This document shows, in pieces, positions 1 to 11,929 of a DNA stretch of 64,000 nucleotides (position 1 is its first letter; every line of letters starts with the position of its first letter). The notes below the pieces were generated by a model. That model saw only the letters and a program-made list of their open reading frames with translations, was not told the origin of the DNA and did not search any database. Source of the stretch: Anthonomus grandis grandis. Taxonomy: Eukaryota > Arthropoda > Insecta > Coleoptera > Curculionidae. Position numbers and translations under genes: made by a program. The stretch is taken from contig NC_065567.1 in the NCBI RefSeq assembly GCF_022605725.1, forward strand, positions 29,739,127-29,803,126, in the 5' to 3' direction.

Positions 1-1960
1 ATGTTCCTTAATCAACAGAGCCATAATTAATATTCAACGTTAAAACCAACAAGTCACATACTGGAGCCTTTTAAACTCAAGGCCGCATATTATTATAATA
101 TTTAATTTTTAACAACTTTTTAAAAACTCGCATATTAAGTTAATAGAAAGAACGCCACGTCCGTTAAGGTTATGCATCGTACAAAAGGCGATTGTCGCAT
201 TATAATTTTGTTTAATTCGGTCGGATCATTGAATCGTCCCTGTAAACTTGATTAAAATAATTTTCCACTGGGTCATTTGGAAGTTTTCCAAATTTAAAAG
301 TATGCCTGGAGCTCGCTCCTTCTGGCACTATCCAGGGAAAGAAAAAGGAATATTTTTTTTTGTGTTACTTTTAAACTTATTTGCGCCAATCAATCATTTT
401 CTAAATAAATAAACATGTAGCAAACAGTTATCGAAAGGAGCGTTCGGAAAATTGAAATCTGACACAAACCTTAACGATATGTACGTTCAAAGGTAATTTA
501 AATGATTGCATGCGCCATTTGAATCTTCGGGGAAATCACCTAACGTCATTCAGGATAAAATCAATAGCCCAGCGTATTTCAGCCATTAAAACTTTTCATA
601 AATATATAGTTTCCCGACATGTGACGCTAAGACGTAAATACCGCATCATATTTACATGTTAAAGTTGTTTTTTTTCCGACACCGCGTGACGTACATACTT
701 TAGATGAAAACAAAAAACGCACCCTTCTTGCCCTTTTTGTACAAGCAGTTTCACTTACAAATACCAGCAAATCTACTCGTCGCGGCATTTTTTTCCTTCC
801 GGGAAATTTACTCGATTCCCGTTAAAAATCGCTTAATGCATTAACAGTGTCCACCAGCAGTTTGGTAAATGCATGGCATCGTGGCCTTAAAGTAGGGCGA
901 AATAAAATATAAATTAAAGGCGAACTTGGCTGGGATTCATGCTTCGATTGTCGCGAGACTTGGCGACACTCTTGGAAATTGCTACGTTCTTTTATACAGG
1001 CATTTTATGTATTACACCAACCGTTGACGCACTAAAAATAGTTACAAAGGGTCTAAATATTTAAAAAATCACCAGCTAGGCACAATGTTTGGTTAGGAAC
1101 CGTCTGCATGAAAGAGCTGCGTCCAATTAACACAGAATGTTAGTAGTGGCTGTTAAAACTTGACAAAAGTTGTCTTAATATTATGACTGGTATATTATAT
1201 AGTGTTTTTTTATTATAAGTGAATTACGTAAAAAAAACACAATTTCGAGAAAATAAAGACAGTAGAAACCCGTAATTCCCATACCTGCCTAATTAAATTG
1301 TATTCCGGCCTAGTTTCTCACTTACAGTCCTCACTTAATTTAACGCTACAAGAAAACAATTCCCATTAATTGTTTTCATATTTTTTTAATATAAAAAATT
1401 TACTGCACCCAATAAGCGACCGGAAGTAATTAAAATGTACGAACTAAGTATGGTTTGTTATAGAGGAAAACTGGGATTATTAAGCCAGTTACGCATATGG
1501 TTTCACTGTTGTTTTTTTCCCTGGTTTTTATAAATTAAGTCATATTGGGTAATAAAGTGAATAAATATGATTTTGGGAATTTTTAAAGCACCTTAATATG
1601 TTCTGAAACTTAATATTAATAGCTATAATTTATTTTTTAATGAATGTTCTATGAGTTTTTGCAATGGTACTATCATATATGCAAAAAATAATTAATTAAA
1701 ATAATAAAGCAGTTGTTTGATAGGGAGATAGGTAAACAATTTTTGTTTCATTCTAAAACATTGTTTAATTTGTTTAGGCATTTTATTAATTTGAAAAGCT
1801 TTTTTTCTATTTCCTTAGGAATTATTCTCTTTCTCACATCTATATAACATAAGAAGAAAAAAACAATTATTTTTAGTAAAGAATAATTTAATAAAAAAAC
1901 TTGTCCCGGACTTTTCCTACTAAGCAAGCTAAGAAAGTACTTATTGATTCACCTTTGTAG
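1..1960. other. Unique AT-rich intergenic DNA
   Basis: No ORF of note and no internal tandem repeat was seen. Moderately GC-richer patches (for example 150-330 and 880-980) stand against an AT-rich background, which is typical of insect intergenic DNA. Nothing here can be assigned a function. Confidence 0.5.
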
Positions 1961-1995
1961 TAATCACACGCAAAAGATACGCCTGCGTGACCTTG

Positions 1996-2150
1996 CACAT
2001 GTCACGTGACCAATTGGGTCTTAATAAATAAACAGTCACGTGACGGTTATGTGTAATTTAAGCCCCTCCCACTGTTTGACGTGGCGATTCAAGATGGCCG
2101 CTGACAGGCACATACGGAGGGGAGGCAAAAAGTAGTCAGTTTCTTCATAT
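1996..2150. repeat. Duplicated E-box/YY1-like block, copy 1
   Basis: This is a direct repeat of 2911-3050. Shared landmarks in order are CACATGTCACGTGA, CAATTGGGT, CTCCCACTGTTTGACGTGGCG (interrupted here as in copy 2), CAAGATGGCCGCTGACAGG, CACATACGG, a purine-rich tract, then AGTAGTCA and CTTCATAT. Copy 1 holds two TCACGTGA palindromes (2002-2009 and 2036-2043). AAGATGGCCGC resembles the YY1/Pho site. The two copies are much more alike than the DNA between them, so either a recent duplication or constraint is likely. Whether it is regulatory is inference. Confidence 0.65.
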
Positions 2151-2179
2151 GACATCAAGTGATTTCTTTTATTATCATT

Positions 2180-2720
2180 AATATATTTAAAAAAAAAACA
2201 TCTTCCAGGCAAGTGAACAATTTAGTTATTTTTTTAATCACTTTTAACTGCCTGAAAGCAATAAACAATTATATTAAAATGACATCTTCTTTAGCCTTGA
2301 TAGGTTTGTAGGAACTTAAAATGCGTTAAATTTGCGTCTTTTTTAATATTTTTAGGTGCTCAGAAAACGTTGAAAAAATTATTTCAATTGCCTGGATTTT
2401 TCAGGTACTTGGAATAAAAAGTTTAAGAAACATTACAAAAATGGAACTGCCTGTAAAAATCAAAACTATTTAATTTCTTGGACATTTTTCTTCAAATAAA
2501 GATTTGCAGAAACTTGGAAATTGGTAAATTCAAGTTTTTTGACGTTTTTAGAAGCCTGAAAAACTAAAAAAAGGAAATTCAAATATTTAAAAAAAAAATT
2601 TTTTTAGACACTTAGTTTCTTAAATTTAGGTTCGTTTGATGTTTTTAGAAACTTCAAAAAAGTTGATAAAACTGATTCAAACGCCTGAAATTGTGACAAT
2701 GATTTCTGTTCTCTTTGTTT
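2180..2720. repeat. Degenerate repeat with CCTGGA/TCCAGG modules
   Basis: The stretch between the two duplicated blocks carries recurring short modules: TTCCAGGCA near 2204, ACTGCCTGAAA near 2249, TTGCCTGGA near 2389, GAACTGCCTG near 2442. Similar modules make up the arrays at 3850-7420 and 55930-58300. It is too diverged to define a period by eye. Confidence 0.4.
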
Positions 2721-2910
2721 TTTTTTAATCTAATTTTCTTGGAACTTTATTTAATCCGTATAATACCAACAAAAATCAAATAGTGGCGTTATAAATTTAA
2801 AAAAGTAAACACTGAACAAAACTAACGGCCCCAACATCTTAAAATTAGGCGACTTCTGGAAATGGCTAACTCAACTTACTGATTAATCCTTGTAACAATG
2901 AACGCGTTGA

Positions 2911-3050
2911 CACATGTCACGTGATCAATTGGGTAATAACCAAGACGGTTCTATTTTTAAACTCCTCCCACTGTTTGACGTGGCGTCCCAAGATGGCCGC
3001 TGACAGGCACATACGGGGGGGAAAGCGAAAAGTAGTCAATTCCTTCATAT
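2911..3050. repeat. Duplicated E-box/YY1-like block, copy 2
   Basis: This is the direct-repeat partner of 1996-2150, 15 bp shorter. It has one TCACGTGA (2917-2924) where copy 1 has two, and the same AAGATGGCCGCTGACAGG stretch. The copies start 915 bp apart. Confidence 0.65.
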
Positions 3051-3850
3051 TAAATCACATGGATCATTGATATAAAAAAAATTAATTTAGTTATTTACCA
3101 CTAAAATAATTAAAAAATATTTTTTTTTACCATAGATCGCCTGCAAGAAAAAATTTCTTTTTTCTATTTCTAGTGTGCTAATTATTTTTGTTTTGAGAGT
3201 AAATAAATCAGTGTAAAACAGTCGTATGGCATTATGTTTTGCCTATGAAATTTTTGAATTATTTATAAATTCTTTTTAAAAAGGTCGTGCACTGTAAAAG
3301 ACGTAGGACACACGTATTAGTCTTCAGAGAAGAGAAACTGTTAAATATTTACCAGATCTCGGTGCGATTTTGTCAAAAGGGAAATTTATATACTATTTAT
3401 AAGCCGCGTCCTCCGTTTTTAGTCCGCAATCGGCGCCCATAAATCACTCGCTTTAATTATATTGTTAAAGGCAACTTTGCCGTATATTTAAGAAACCTCA
3501 AGGAGTTTTCACACGACTATCGATACGAACACGTACAGTTTATTCACTCGAAAAAAAAAATCCATTACGGCCCTGCTGGGTCGCTTTACAGTTACGCAAC
3601 AGGGACGCACTTAATTTTTTAACTCCGAAATTCCATATGAAAACAGCGTTTGTAAATTGTATATGACAGCGATTCAGTAATTTAGGGGATAACAGAGGTA
3701 GGGTTTATCAATAATAATGCAATTTCCGCACTTTGCGTTTGAATTATAACAGATGAAATGTATGACCCCTATACGGCTATCCTGTTGCTGACAGGTAGCT
3801 GAGACCCTGACAGATCAATCTGTAATTTGTTGCTAAGTTAAAATTATTGT
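3051..3850. other. Unique DNA
   Basis: No gene or repeat was recognised. The segment 3290-3830 is GC-richer than the array that follows and contains no long ORF. Confidence 0.4.
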
Positions 3851-6800
3851 TTAATTAAAAATGCAAAATATTCTTTAACTATTTTGTCCGGGTACTTAAT
3901 TAAATTGTGTATATATTCCAGGGATTCAAACAATTTTTTACATTTTCTAAGTTTTCAAAGTCGACATGTTTATTTAAGGACTTAATAGTCAATGAGGGAT
4001 TATGGGAAATATCCAAATTTTCTTATTCAATAATAGTTATTGATTTTATCGAGGTACTTAATTAAATTGTACATTTAAGGACCTCAACAATTTTCCAGGC
4101 ATTTTGGGTAATTCAAAGGATCGCAATTAATTTTTCATAAGATCAGAAGTCTGAAAATAGAGACAAGTACCTGAAAAAAATGGATAATCATTTTTTAATG
4201 ATATCAAGACTTTTATAATCATTATTAATTTTGTCCAAACAATTTATTAAACTGTGTATATATTTCAGGCATTTTAAATAATATTTATGCAAAATCCCTC
4301 AGATATTAAAAGCCACGTTTTTAATTTATTTCAGGCATTTTGGGTAATTTTTAAGGAATTCAATAGATTTTAATTAATTTTTCTTAGGCTTAGAACCCTG
4401 AAAATGAAGTCAAATACCTGGAAGTTATGCTTGGAAAACATGAAGGACTTAATACTCATAGACATTTCTTGGAATTATGGGAAATTTCTCATAATAATTA
4501 ACTTTGTCCAGGCACTTAATTAAATTGTGTATATTTCCCAATAATTTTTTACTTTTTCCAGGCTTTTTACACCAAGGTGTTTATGCCCAGATATTAAAAG
4601 CAATATTTTCTATTTATTCCAGATATTTTAGGTAATTGTTAAGTAATTCAAAGTATTTTAGTTAATTTTTCTTGGGATTAGAACCCGAAAATAAAGGCAA
4701 ATGTCTGGAAGATAATAATAATAATAATAATAATAATAATGTTTATTTTCAAATGCAATATAACAAAAGAAATACAAGTAAATTTAATAAACATCGGCAA
4801 TAAACACATAATGCCCCCAGATATAAACAATTATTTAATAACTTAATACCTAAAGATATTTTCAGGAAGTTTCTATATTTTTTAAATTTAAAATAATTAA
4901 TAATTTTATCCAGGCACTTAATTAAATTGTGTATATATTTCAGGATTTTTGAACAATTTTTCATATTTTCCAGGCTTTTAAAGCCCACGTTTTTTGAAAT
5001 GCAATGTTTTCCATTTATTTCAGGAAAATTGGATAATTTTTTAGAAATTCAGGAGATTTTAATTAATTTTTTTAAATCAGAAGAATGACAATGAAGCAAA
5101 CACCTAGAAGATATTAACAATTATTTCCAATGTCTGGAAAATATGACGGACTTAATACTTGAAGATATGTTTCGGAACTATGAGAAGTTTTTATATTTTT
5201 TAACTTTATCCAGGCACTTAATTAAATTGTGTATATATTTCAGGGATTTTAAACAATTTTTTACATTTTCCAGGCTTTTAAAATTCACGTTATTTGAAAT
5301 GCAATATTTTCTCTTTATTTTAGGAATTTTGGATAATTACTTAGGAATTTAGGAGATTTTAGTTTTTTTTATTCAGAAGGCTGAAAATGAGCAAATGGAA
5401 GCAAGTGCCTGGAAGATATTAATAAGTATTTCCAATGTCTGGAAAATATGACAGACTTAATACTTGAAGATATTTTTAGGAACTATGAGAAGTTTCTATA
5501 TTTTTTAACTTTATCCAGACACTTAATTAAATTGTGTATATATTCCAGGGATTTTAAACAATTTTTTACATTTTCTACGCTATTAAAGCCCACGTTTTCA
5601 TCCTCCATTTTGGGTAATTTTTTAGGTATTTTAAATAATTTATTGGAGTTTAATTAATTTCTCATGAGATCAAAAGTCTGAAAACGTAGTCAAATGCCTG
5701 GAAGATATACACAATTATATGATAATTTTACAAACAAATATACAATAATTCATGTCTGAAAAACATGAAGGACTTAATACTCAACCACATTTTCAGGAAT
5801 TTTAGGAAATTTTCTTATTTTTTATTAACTGTTAATTTTTTTTAAGCACTTAATTAATTTGTAAATAAATTCAGGAATTTTTAACAATTTTTCACAATTT
5901 TCAAGCTTTTAAAGCCAAAAGATATCAAAAACAGTGTTTTTATTTTATTCCAAGCACTTTGAGTATTTTTTTAAAGAAGTCAAGGGATTTTCTTTGACTC
6001 ATCAGAAGCTTGAAAATAAAGTCAAATGCCTGGAAAACATGAATAATATTTTCCAATGCCGGAAAAACATGAATGACAATACTCAAAGATATTTTCAGGG
6101 ATTATGGGAAGTTTCTATATTATTTAAATTTATAATAATTATTATTTTTGTCCAGACACTTAATTAAATTGTGTATATATTCCAGGGACTTTAAACAATT
6201 TTTCACATATTATACGCTATTAAAGTCCACGTTATTATCCTCCACTTTAGGCAATTTTTTAGGTATTTAAGAGACTATTTAATTTTTCATGAGATCAAAA
6301 GTCTGAAAATTCAAAGTCAAATGCCTGGAAGATATAAACAATTATATGATAACTCTACAAACAAATATACAATAATTGTGTTGCCTGAAAAACATGAAGG
6401 ACTTAATACTCAACGACATTTTCAGGAATTTTAGGAAATTTTCTTATTTTTTATTAACTGTTAATTTTTTTTAAGCACTTAATTAATTTGTAAATAAATT
6501 CAGGAATTTTTAACAATTTTTCACATTTTGAAGCTTTTAGAGCCGACAGATATCAAAAACAATTTTTTCATTTTATTCCAGGCATTTTGGGTAATTTCTT
6601 AGGAATTCAAGGGATTTTTTTTATGACATCAGAAGCCTGAAAACAAATTCAAATGCCTGGAAGACATGAATAATTATTTCCAATGCCTGAAAAACATGAA
6701 TGGCAATACTCAAAGACATTGTCAGGGATTATAAGAAGTTTCTATATTATTCAAATTTATAAAAATTATTATTTTTGTCCAGGCACTTAATTAAGTTGTG

Positions 6801-7420
6801 TATACATTCCACGTACTTTAAACAATTTTTTACATTTTCTAGGCTATTAAAGCCCACCCTCCACTTCGGGTAATTTTTTAGGTATTTTAGGGACTTTAAT
6901 TAATTTCTCATGAGATCAAAAGTCTGACAATTCAAAGTCAAATGCCTGGAAGATATGCACAATTATATGATAATTCAATAAACAAATATACAATAATTAT
7001 GTTTCCTGAAAAACATAAAGGACCTAATACTTAACGACATTTTCAGGGATTATGGAAAATTTCTTTATTTTTGAAATTTATAATTACTGTTAATTTCTTT
7101 AAGGCACTTAATTAATTTGTAAATAAATTCAGGAATTTTTAACAATTTTTCACATATTCCAAGCTTTTAAAGCCAAAAGATATCAAAAACAATTTTTTCA
7201 TTTTATTCCAGGCATTTTGGGTAATTTATTAGGAATTCAAGAAATTTTATTTAATTGTTTATGAGATCAGAAGCCTGAAAATAAAGTCAAATGCCTGGAA
7301 GACATGAATAATTATTATGAGAGGTTTCTATATTATTTAAATTTATAATAATTATTATTTTTGTCCAGGCGCTTAATTAAATTGTGTATATATTCCAGGG
7401 GTCTCAAACAATTGCTTAAT
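3850..7420. repeat. ~310 bp tandem satellite with alternating A/B monomers
   Basis: The anchor CACTTAATTAAATTGTG recurs near 3895, 4512, 4914, 5214, 5518, 5845, 6156, 6473, 6781, 7104 and 7369. From 4914 onward the spacing is about 300-327 bp (265 for the last). From 5518 two monomer types alternate strictly: type A reads ATTGTGTATATATTCCAGGG (5518, 6156, 6781, 7369) and type B reads TTTGTAAATAAATTCAGG (5845, 6473, 7104). This gives a dimer of about 625-638 bp. Each monomer also has TCCAGGC, TTTTAAAGCC and GCCTGGAAGATAT modules. The left part (3850-4900) is more degenerate. Short ORFs inside are repeat translations, not genes. Confidence 0.85.
4712..4740. repeat. (ATA)n microsatellite
   Basis: About ten uninterrupted trinucleotide units of ATA/AAT lie inside the satellite array. 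Confidence 0.9.
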
Positions 7421-7439
7421 CCGGGGATTTATTTTAAGT

Positions 7440-8870
7440 AATTCCTGAAATCCAGAAAAAGCCAGGCACGATTGTTTGAAAAGAAAATTAATCACAAGAA
7501 AATTAATGCCAAACCCTCTTATGTAAAACCATACAGATTACCTGTTTCTCAAAAAACATAAGTCCATAAAAAATTCTCAGTAAAGAATTAAACCAGCAAA
7601 TTAAAGACCAAGCATTTACCCTCTATCAGGGTTATTATCAATTAGCTTTTTAATGGTATACCAGAGAACTACATACTGGTCATATTAATTGAACATATAG
7701 ATATTCCTTGCTGTAAATCTGACCAAACAAAATGTAACCAAATATTTTATTAAGGAAAAAAGTCAACCGATCATTTTTCACTTGATTGACGTCAATTAGT
7801 AAAATGTTCATTCAACGGAGTGTTAAAAGAAAAACAATGATTGAAACCACATTTTTCGGCTTCTTAGAAACCCGATACGCCTTAAATATTCTTGATATCC
7901 GTGCCTGCATTTGCTGACGATTTTGAGAAGTGTGTTTTTAATTTTCCATTTTTTTCCCTTCCTAAATGATGATTGTTTTTTACAATACAGCTGCACGCAC
8001 ACTTGCGTTTGATTATTCAGATTTACTCAGTAAAAGCGATTTAACTCTGAAACCCAATTAAGCATGTTCGTCTTAAGCTGACCCCCATCTAGTCAGTTTC
8101 GCTCTGTTCCGTTCAAGCTTATTGCGAACAATTGACAGTCAGAACACAACTAATCCCGAATAAAATAGTCAATTGCCATAAGCGACTTAAAGAAGAAAAA
8201 TAAACGCAAGGAAAGACGGGACCGTTTTGTTTTTACTACTCATTATCGCCGTTCATGTTGAGGGAGAAAATTGGTAAAATAGTTAAGAAAATCAAGGCAA
8301 AAATAACACTGGAGGGATTAAATTACCACGAAGCTAAATAGTGAGTTGCTTCATGCTTAAATGAAATTTCCTCGGGTGGATTTAATAAAGCAGGGGACTG
8401 GGGCATACAAATGACTTCTGCGTTTTTTTACACTGATGGGTCAAATGAACACGAATTATCAGAAAAAATGAAAATTCCTTTTACACACCGGCAAACATCT
8501 GAAGAATTAAAGCCCTAATCAGTTAGATCTAGTAATTCTAATAATACCCGTACTTTGATCGTCGTGTTTCTAAAACCTGAGACATTTCACGGTCTCTCAA
8601 GTTAGGGAGATTAATTTTTCAGAAACCATCTCGCATCCGACCTGACAGCTATAAGAACGATTTAGGGAAAAATGCCGGCAATGCTGAGACACAACAACGG
8701 AATCGGTATTAAGTTGTTTAAATGGAATGAATTGTTTTTGTTACTTGCTGGCTTATTTTTAGAAAACAATAAGCTCGGATTCATTTATTTTTAATTAACG
8801 TGCTTGCTGGGTAATCTGTGATTGTAAACGCCTAAAATATCTCCCTTAATTTTATTTATCAACACTATTA
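7440..8870. other. Unique DNA island
   Basis: Single-copy-looking, GC-richer sequence with no repeat and no ORF that resembles a protein. It sits between the 310 bp satellite and a transposon-rich segment. A conserved non-coding element is possible but unproven. Confidence 0.4.
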
Positions 8871-9180
8871 GATGAGTTTATTAGAAATTACTATCTGACT
8901 TATAATAAATTAATTAATAATTTAATACCAATATGCTTAAGATTACACACGTCATACAAAAATAATAAAACACATTAAATCTTAGAAAGAGCAAGTAAAG
9001 CGTTATTAAGAGAAAGAATTTAATTTCATATATATAATAAAATTAAGTTAAATAACTTATTTAATTTAGTTAATCAAAATGATTTCAATCATATATGTTT
9101 CTGTATAAGTAATAGTTATTTAAATAATTTACAAAAACAAATTTACATAAATAAAATAAATCTACTTTATAATGAAAATA
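8871..9180. other. AT-rich DNA upstream of the Penelope fragment
   Basis: Almost pure A/T with only short ORFs. It may include the degraded 5' part of the retroelement that follows, but nothing recognisable could be read. Confidence 0.3.
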
Positions 9181-9183
9181 TAA

Positions 9184-9735
9184 ATCAAGAACTTTATTAA
9201 TTTGTCAGATAGAGTTTTATCTGATACAGAAAAACTTGTTCGTTCTAAAGGTCTCAATTACTCAATTACTCCAAAAATTTTGCCTAAATTAAAACGCAAC
9301 GAAGACTTACCAAGGGATCAACAAGATGAATTTAGAATTAGGACAAAGATAGAAATTGAAAAACCAATTAAAATTAAACAAAATTTAAACTCTTTAGAAT
9401 TAAAACTTTAAAGACACTTAAATCCGATAATACTATTAAAATACTTCCAGCCGATAAAGGTCATGCTACTATTCTTTTAAATGTTAACACTTATGAAAAT
9501 AAATTAAATTTATTAATTAATGATGGTAATTTTTTTAAAATTATCTAAAGATCCTACAGAAAAAATTAAAAACAAATTTAGAATTTACTTAAAAAGCATA
9601 AAAATCAATTTTTTGATATTGATAGATTTAAATTAACGTCACATAAATGCCGGCAATCACAAAAATACATAAAATAAACGTTCCTTTAAGACACATAGTT
9701 AGTAACATAAATTATAGTTATATTTACATGTGGCA
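9184..9735 (+). pseudogene. Penelope-like retroelement ORF fragment (N-terminal/RT start)
   Basis: The reading frame through 9202-9411 gives NLSDRVLSDTEKLVRSKGLN, the signature that precedes the reverse transcriptase in Penelope-like elements (usual form NLS..xL...E..vL.kGLNF). It continues past a stop at 9409-9411 as ILPADKGHATILLNVNTYE, DPTEKIKNK, and then MPAITKIHKINVPLRHIVS, matching the family's ADKG and GLPKIHK...PLRPIVS blocks in the right order. At least one stop and two frame changes break it, and the palm motifs and GIY-YIG endonuclease are absent. This is a dead 5' fragment of a non-LTR-like retroelement. The assignment is from remembered family motifs. Confidence 0.8.
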
Positions 9736-9739
9736 GCTG

Positions 9740-10120
9740 CACTGCTTACTTAGGTGCCATTCTTAATACTTTCATCTAAAATATTTTTTAGCAACAATAA
9801 ATAAATAACTCCCTTACATATCAAACTTGTCCATAATGTCTCACGACCATTACGACAATAAAAAATATCAAATTTCTTATTCTAGCGCCTTATCAGTACT
9901 TTATGGGAATGCATTTAATAATTGTTATGTGCATTTTACAGTGATTTGCCATAAGGTGTTACGCTGTTGTGCCTGTCGCTGTCAGAATATTTTAAGCGTG
10001 ATTTTGTTAAGGTGTGGTGTAGTTCGTTCTCTAGGGCCACTAAAAGGTACTGTACTTATTTAAATATAATAAATAAAATTGCATGTTATTTTTTTCGCTT
10101 TAGAATATAAATTAACAACG
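9740..10120. other. Leader of the ORF1 element
   Basis: This stretch precedes the ORF1-like gene and may be its 5' UTR. A 78-codon open frame at 9827-10063 shows no recognisable domain. GC content rises near 9950-10040. I see no promoter motif that can be defended. Confidence 0.3.
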
Positions 10121-10699
10121 ATGAGTACCTTTGCTAAAATTGATATACTTGAGGAGCGACTAGAAAAACTTGAAGACAGACAACTGGAAGTCGAAAGGCT
10201 TTTGAGGCGTAATAACTTATTGGTATTCGGGATGCCTTCAACCTGCTTGGATTACGAGCCCTTGGTATATGTGATCTTGAATCTCCTGAACTACCATCTG
10301 GGTTTAAATATAAGAGAAAGCGATATTAATAATGTGTATCCCTTAACAAACAAAGATAGATCAGAAACAATAATTAAGGTGGAATTCCAGAGTTTTTTGA
10401 AGAAGAAACTAGTCGTAGATAATGCTTATAAGTTGAAAAAGAGGAACATATATGTAGCCGATGACTTGTGTCCGGAAGATCAACACTACCGGAAGTTTTT
10501 GGTTAAAGAAATGAATGCTGCGAGAGCAAAAGGGATGAATGCTAAAATAGTCGGCTATAGAGTGGTTATTGTGAATGACTCCCCCACGGCATCCACATCT
10601 TCTTCGATTCCAGAAAATGGACCCCAAAAAAATAAACCAAAGAAAAGAGTCACTTTTGCATTGGATAATCCACCCCAACCAAAAAGGCTCAGGTACTAG
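10121..10699 (+). CDS. LINE-type ORF1 protein (coiled coil + RRM-like), intact
   Basis: An uninterrupted 192-codon ORF. I chose the ATG at 10121; the frame is open upstream to a TTG at 10079, but the coiled coil begins right after this ATG. Residues 1-30 form charged heptads (DILEERLEKLEDRQLEVERL). RRNNLLVFGMP at 29-39, then DINNVYPL, IKVEFQSFLKKKLVVDNAYK and NIYVADDLCPEDQHYR, follow the order seen in ORF1/endonuclease-RT leader proteins of arthropod LINEs (L1 ORF1-like RNA-binding fold). The C-terminal ~40 residues are Ser/Pro- and Lys/Arg-rich, ending near KPKKRVTFALD and PKRLRY, a possible nuclear signal. The expected ORF2 endonuclease-RT does not follow; the next ~160 bp is non-coding and runs into satellite. 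It is either a 3'-truncated element or a co-opted ORF1. Binding of element RNA is the family role, not shown here. Confidence 0.7.
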   Translation: MSTFAKIDILEERLEKLEDRQLEVERLLRRNNLLVFGMPSTCLDYEPLVYVILNLLNYHLGLNIRESDINNVYPLTNKDRSETIIKVEFQSFLKKKLVVDNAYKLKKRNIYVADDLCPEDQHYRKFLVKEMNAARAKGMNAKIVGYRVVIVNDSPTASTSSSIPENGPQKNKPKKRVTFALDNPPQPKRLRY

Positions 10700-10859
10700 G
10701 TCAGTTGGTGCAATTTGTTTCTGCCCGAGACTTTTTAGTTTTATAATATTTTATATAGTTTTTGTTTTTTGGGGAAAAATTACGCTTAGAAGTTAGAAAA
10801 TAGTTAGGAGATATTAATAATTTAGTCATAAATATTAACATTCTTACTAAAGTGTCGAG

Positions 10860-11427
10860 AATTTCGATGGGTCACGTGATGTTGGAAATTGACTTTTTTT
10901 GATGATAGTCACAGATCTGTTTAGCGTAAAATGAAACGGATTTTTTTTTAATGAACGCCTGTCATCTGCTAAATATCGATGTTTTTTACTCTTGAAATAA
11001 ACAAAAATTTAAAGCGACTTCTAGTCCTTAAATAATTCATTATAAAAGTGAAACCCGTTTTCTTTTAAATTGAGTAGTCTTGACTCTATATGTTGCCGAA
11101 CATTAAAAAAATGTAAATGACTGATAAAACTTACGTCATCTACTTATAAATATCAAGAATTTGGACCAATTAAAATGTTAAAAATTTAAAACAATTATAA
11201 AAGTGTAAACCGTTTTTTTTTTAAATTGAATAGTCTTGGCTCTATATACTAATGACTATTAAGAAAGTTTAAATAATTATTATCTTAAAACTTATGTCAT
11301 CTGCTTATAAATATCAATGATTCTGACCATTTAAATAATTAAAAATTCAAAGCAACCTTTAGTCCTTAAATAATTAATTATAAAAGTGAAAACCGTTTTT
11401 TTTTAAATTGAATAGTCTTGGCTCTAT
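10860..11427. repeat. ~165 bp satellite, left part
   Basis: Monomers share AAATTGAATAGTCTTGGCTC and a preceding AACCGTTTT plus T-run. The AGTCTTG anchor lies at 11076 (variant), 11232 and 11414, giving spacing of 156 and 182 bp. The array is interrupted by a DNA transposon and resumes at 17829. Confidence 0.8.
10872..10879. promoter_or_regulatory. TCACGTGA palindrome
   Basis: One of six TCACGTGA octamers in the window, just left of the first satellite monomer. It is a perfect bHLH E-box palindrome; occupancy is unknown. Confidence 0.35.
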
Positions 11428-11433
11428 ATCGAT
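11428..11433. repeat. Target-site duplication ATCGAT, left
   Basis: The same six bases follow the right end at 17823-17828. Removing the element and one copy rejoins the satellite with an anchor spacing of 164 bp (11414 to 17973), in line with its neighbours. Confidence 0.75.
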
Positions 11434-11460
11434 GGTCCAGTTCCATAAAGCACCAAGTCC
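11434..11460 (+). repeat. Terminal inverted repeat, left end of outer transposon
   Basis: Pairs with 17796-17822 at 23 of 27 positions; mismatches are at positions 2, 3, 15 and 20. Confidence 0.8.
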
Positions 11461-11929
11461 AAAATGCGTGTTTTTTATTTATTGGCTCTTAAACATAATG
11501 AGCACATTTAATTGTTCCATAAAAAGTTTTTTATGGGTATATTTTAAATTGTAGGTGATGAGATTTATTGAAGACACTCTGAGCAATAGGAGTCAGATAC
11601 AATAAATAATATATTTTTTTTAAATTATGGTATTATAAGCAATTTTGATGACTTGTTGCTTTATGACACTGATAATGTATTCACTTCTATTCAGTTATTA
11701 TAATGTAAATAATATTATAGGATTGGTTTTGTTTAAAAAAAAATTATTAGAAAAGAGATTTAACATAACTTTCTTATTACAAAACAGGTTTAACAGTAAC
11801 CATTATTATTTACAATATCTAATTTATTCAGAATTACTATCTGCTGGGTCATTATTACAAACTTTTGAAGTAGCTGGAAAATTTTTGTAAAAGCTCCAGT
11901 ACTGACTTGGTATAGCATTAGAATCACAT

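Noticed and set aside
5143..5657. Duplicate MTDLILED ORFs of 69 codons
   Set aside because: They are translations of adjacent 310 bp satellite monomers and do not persist through the array.
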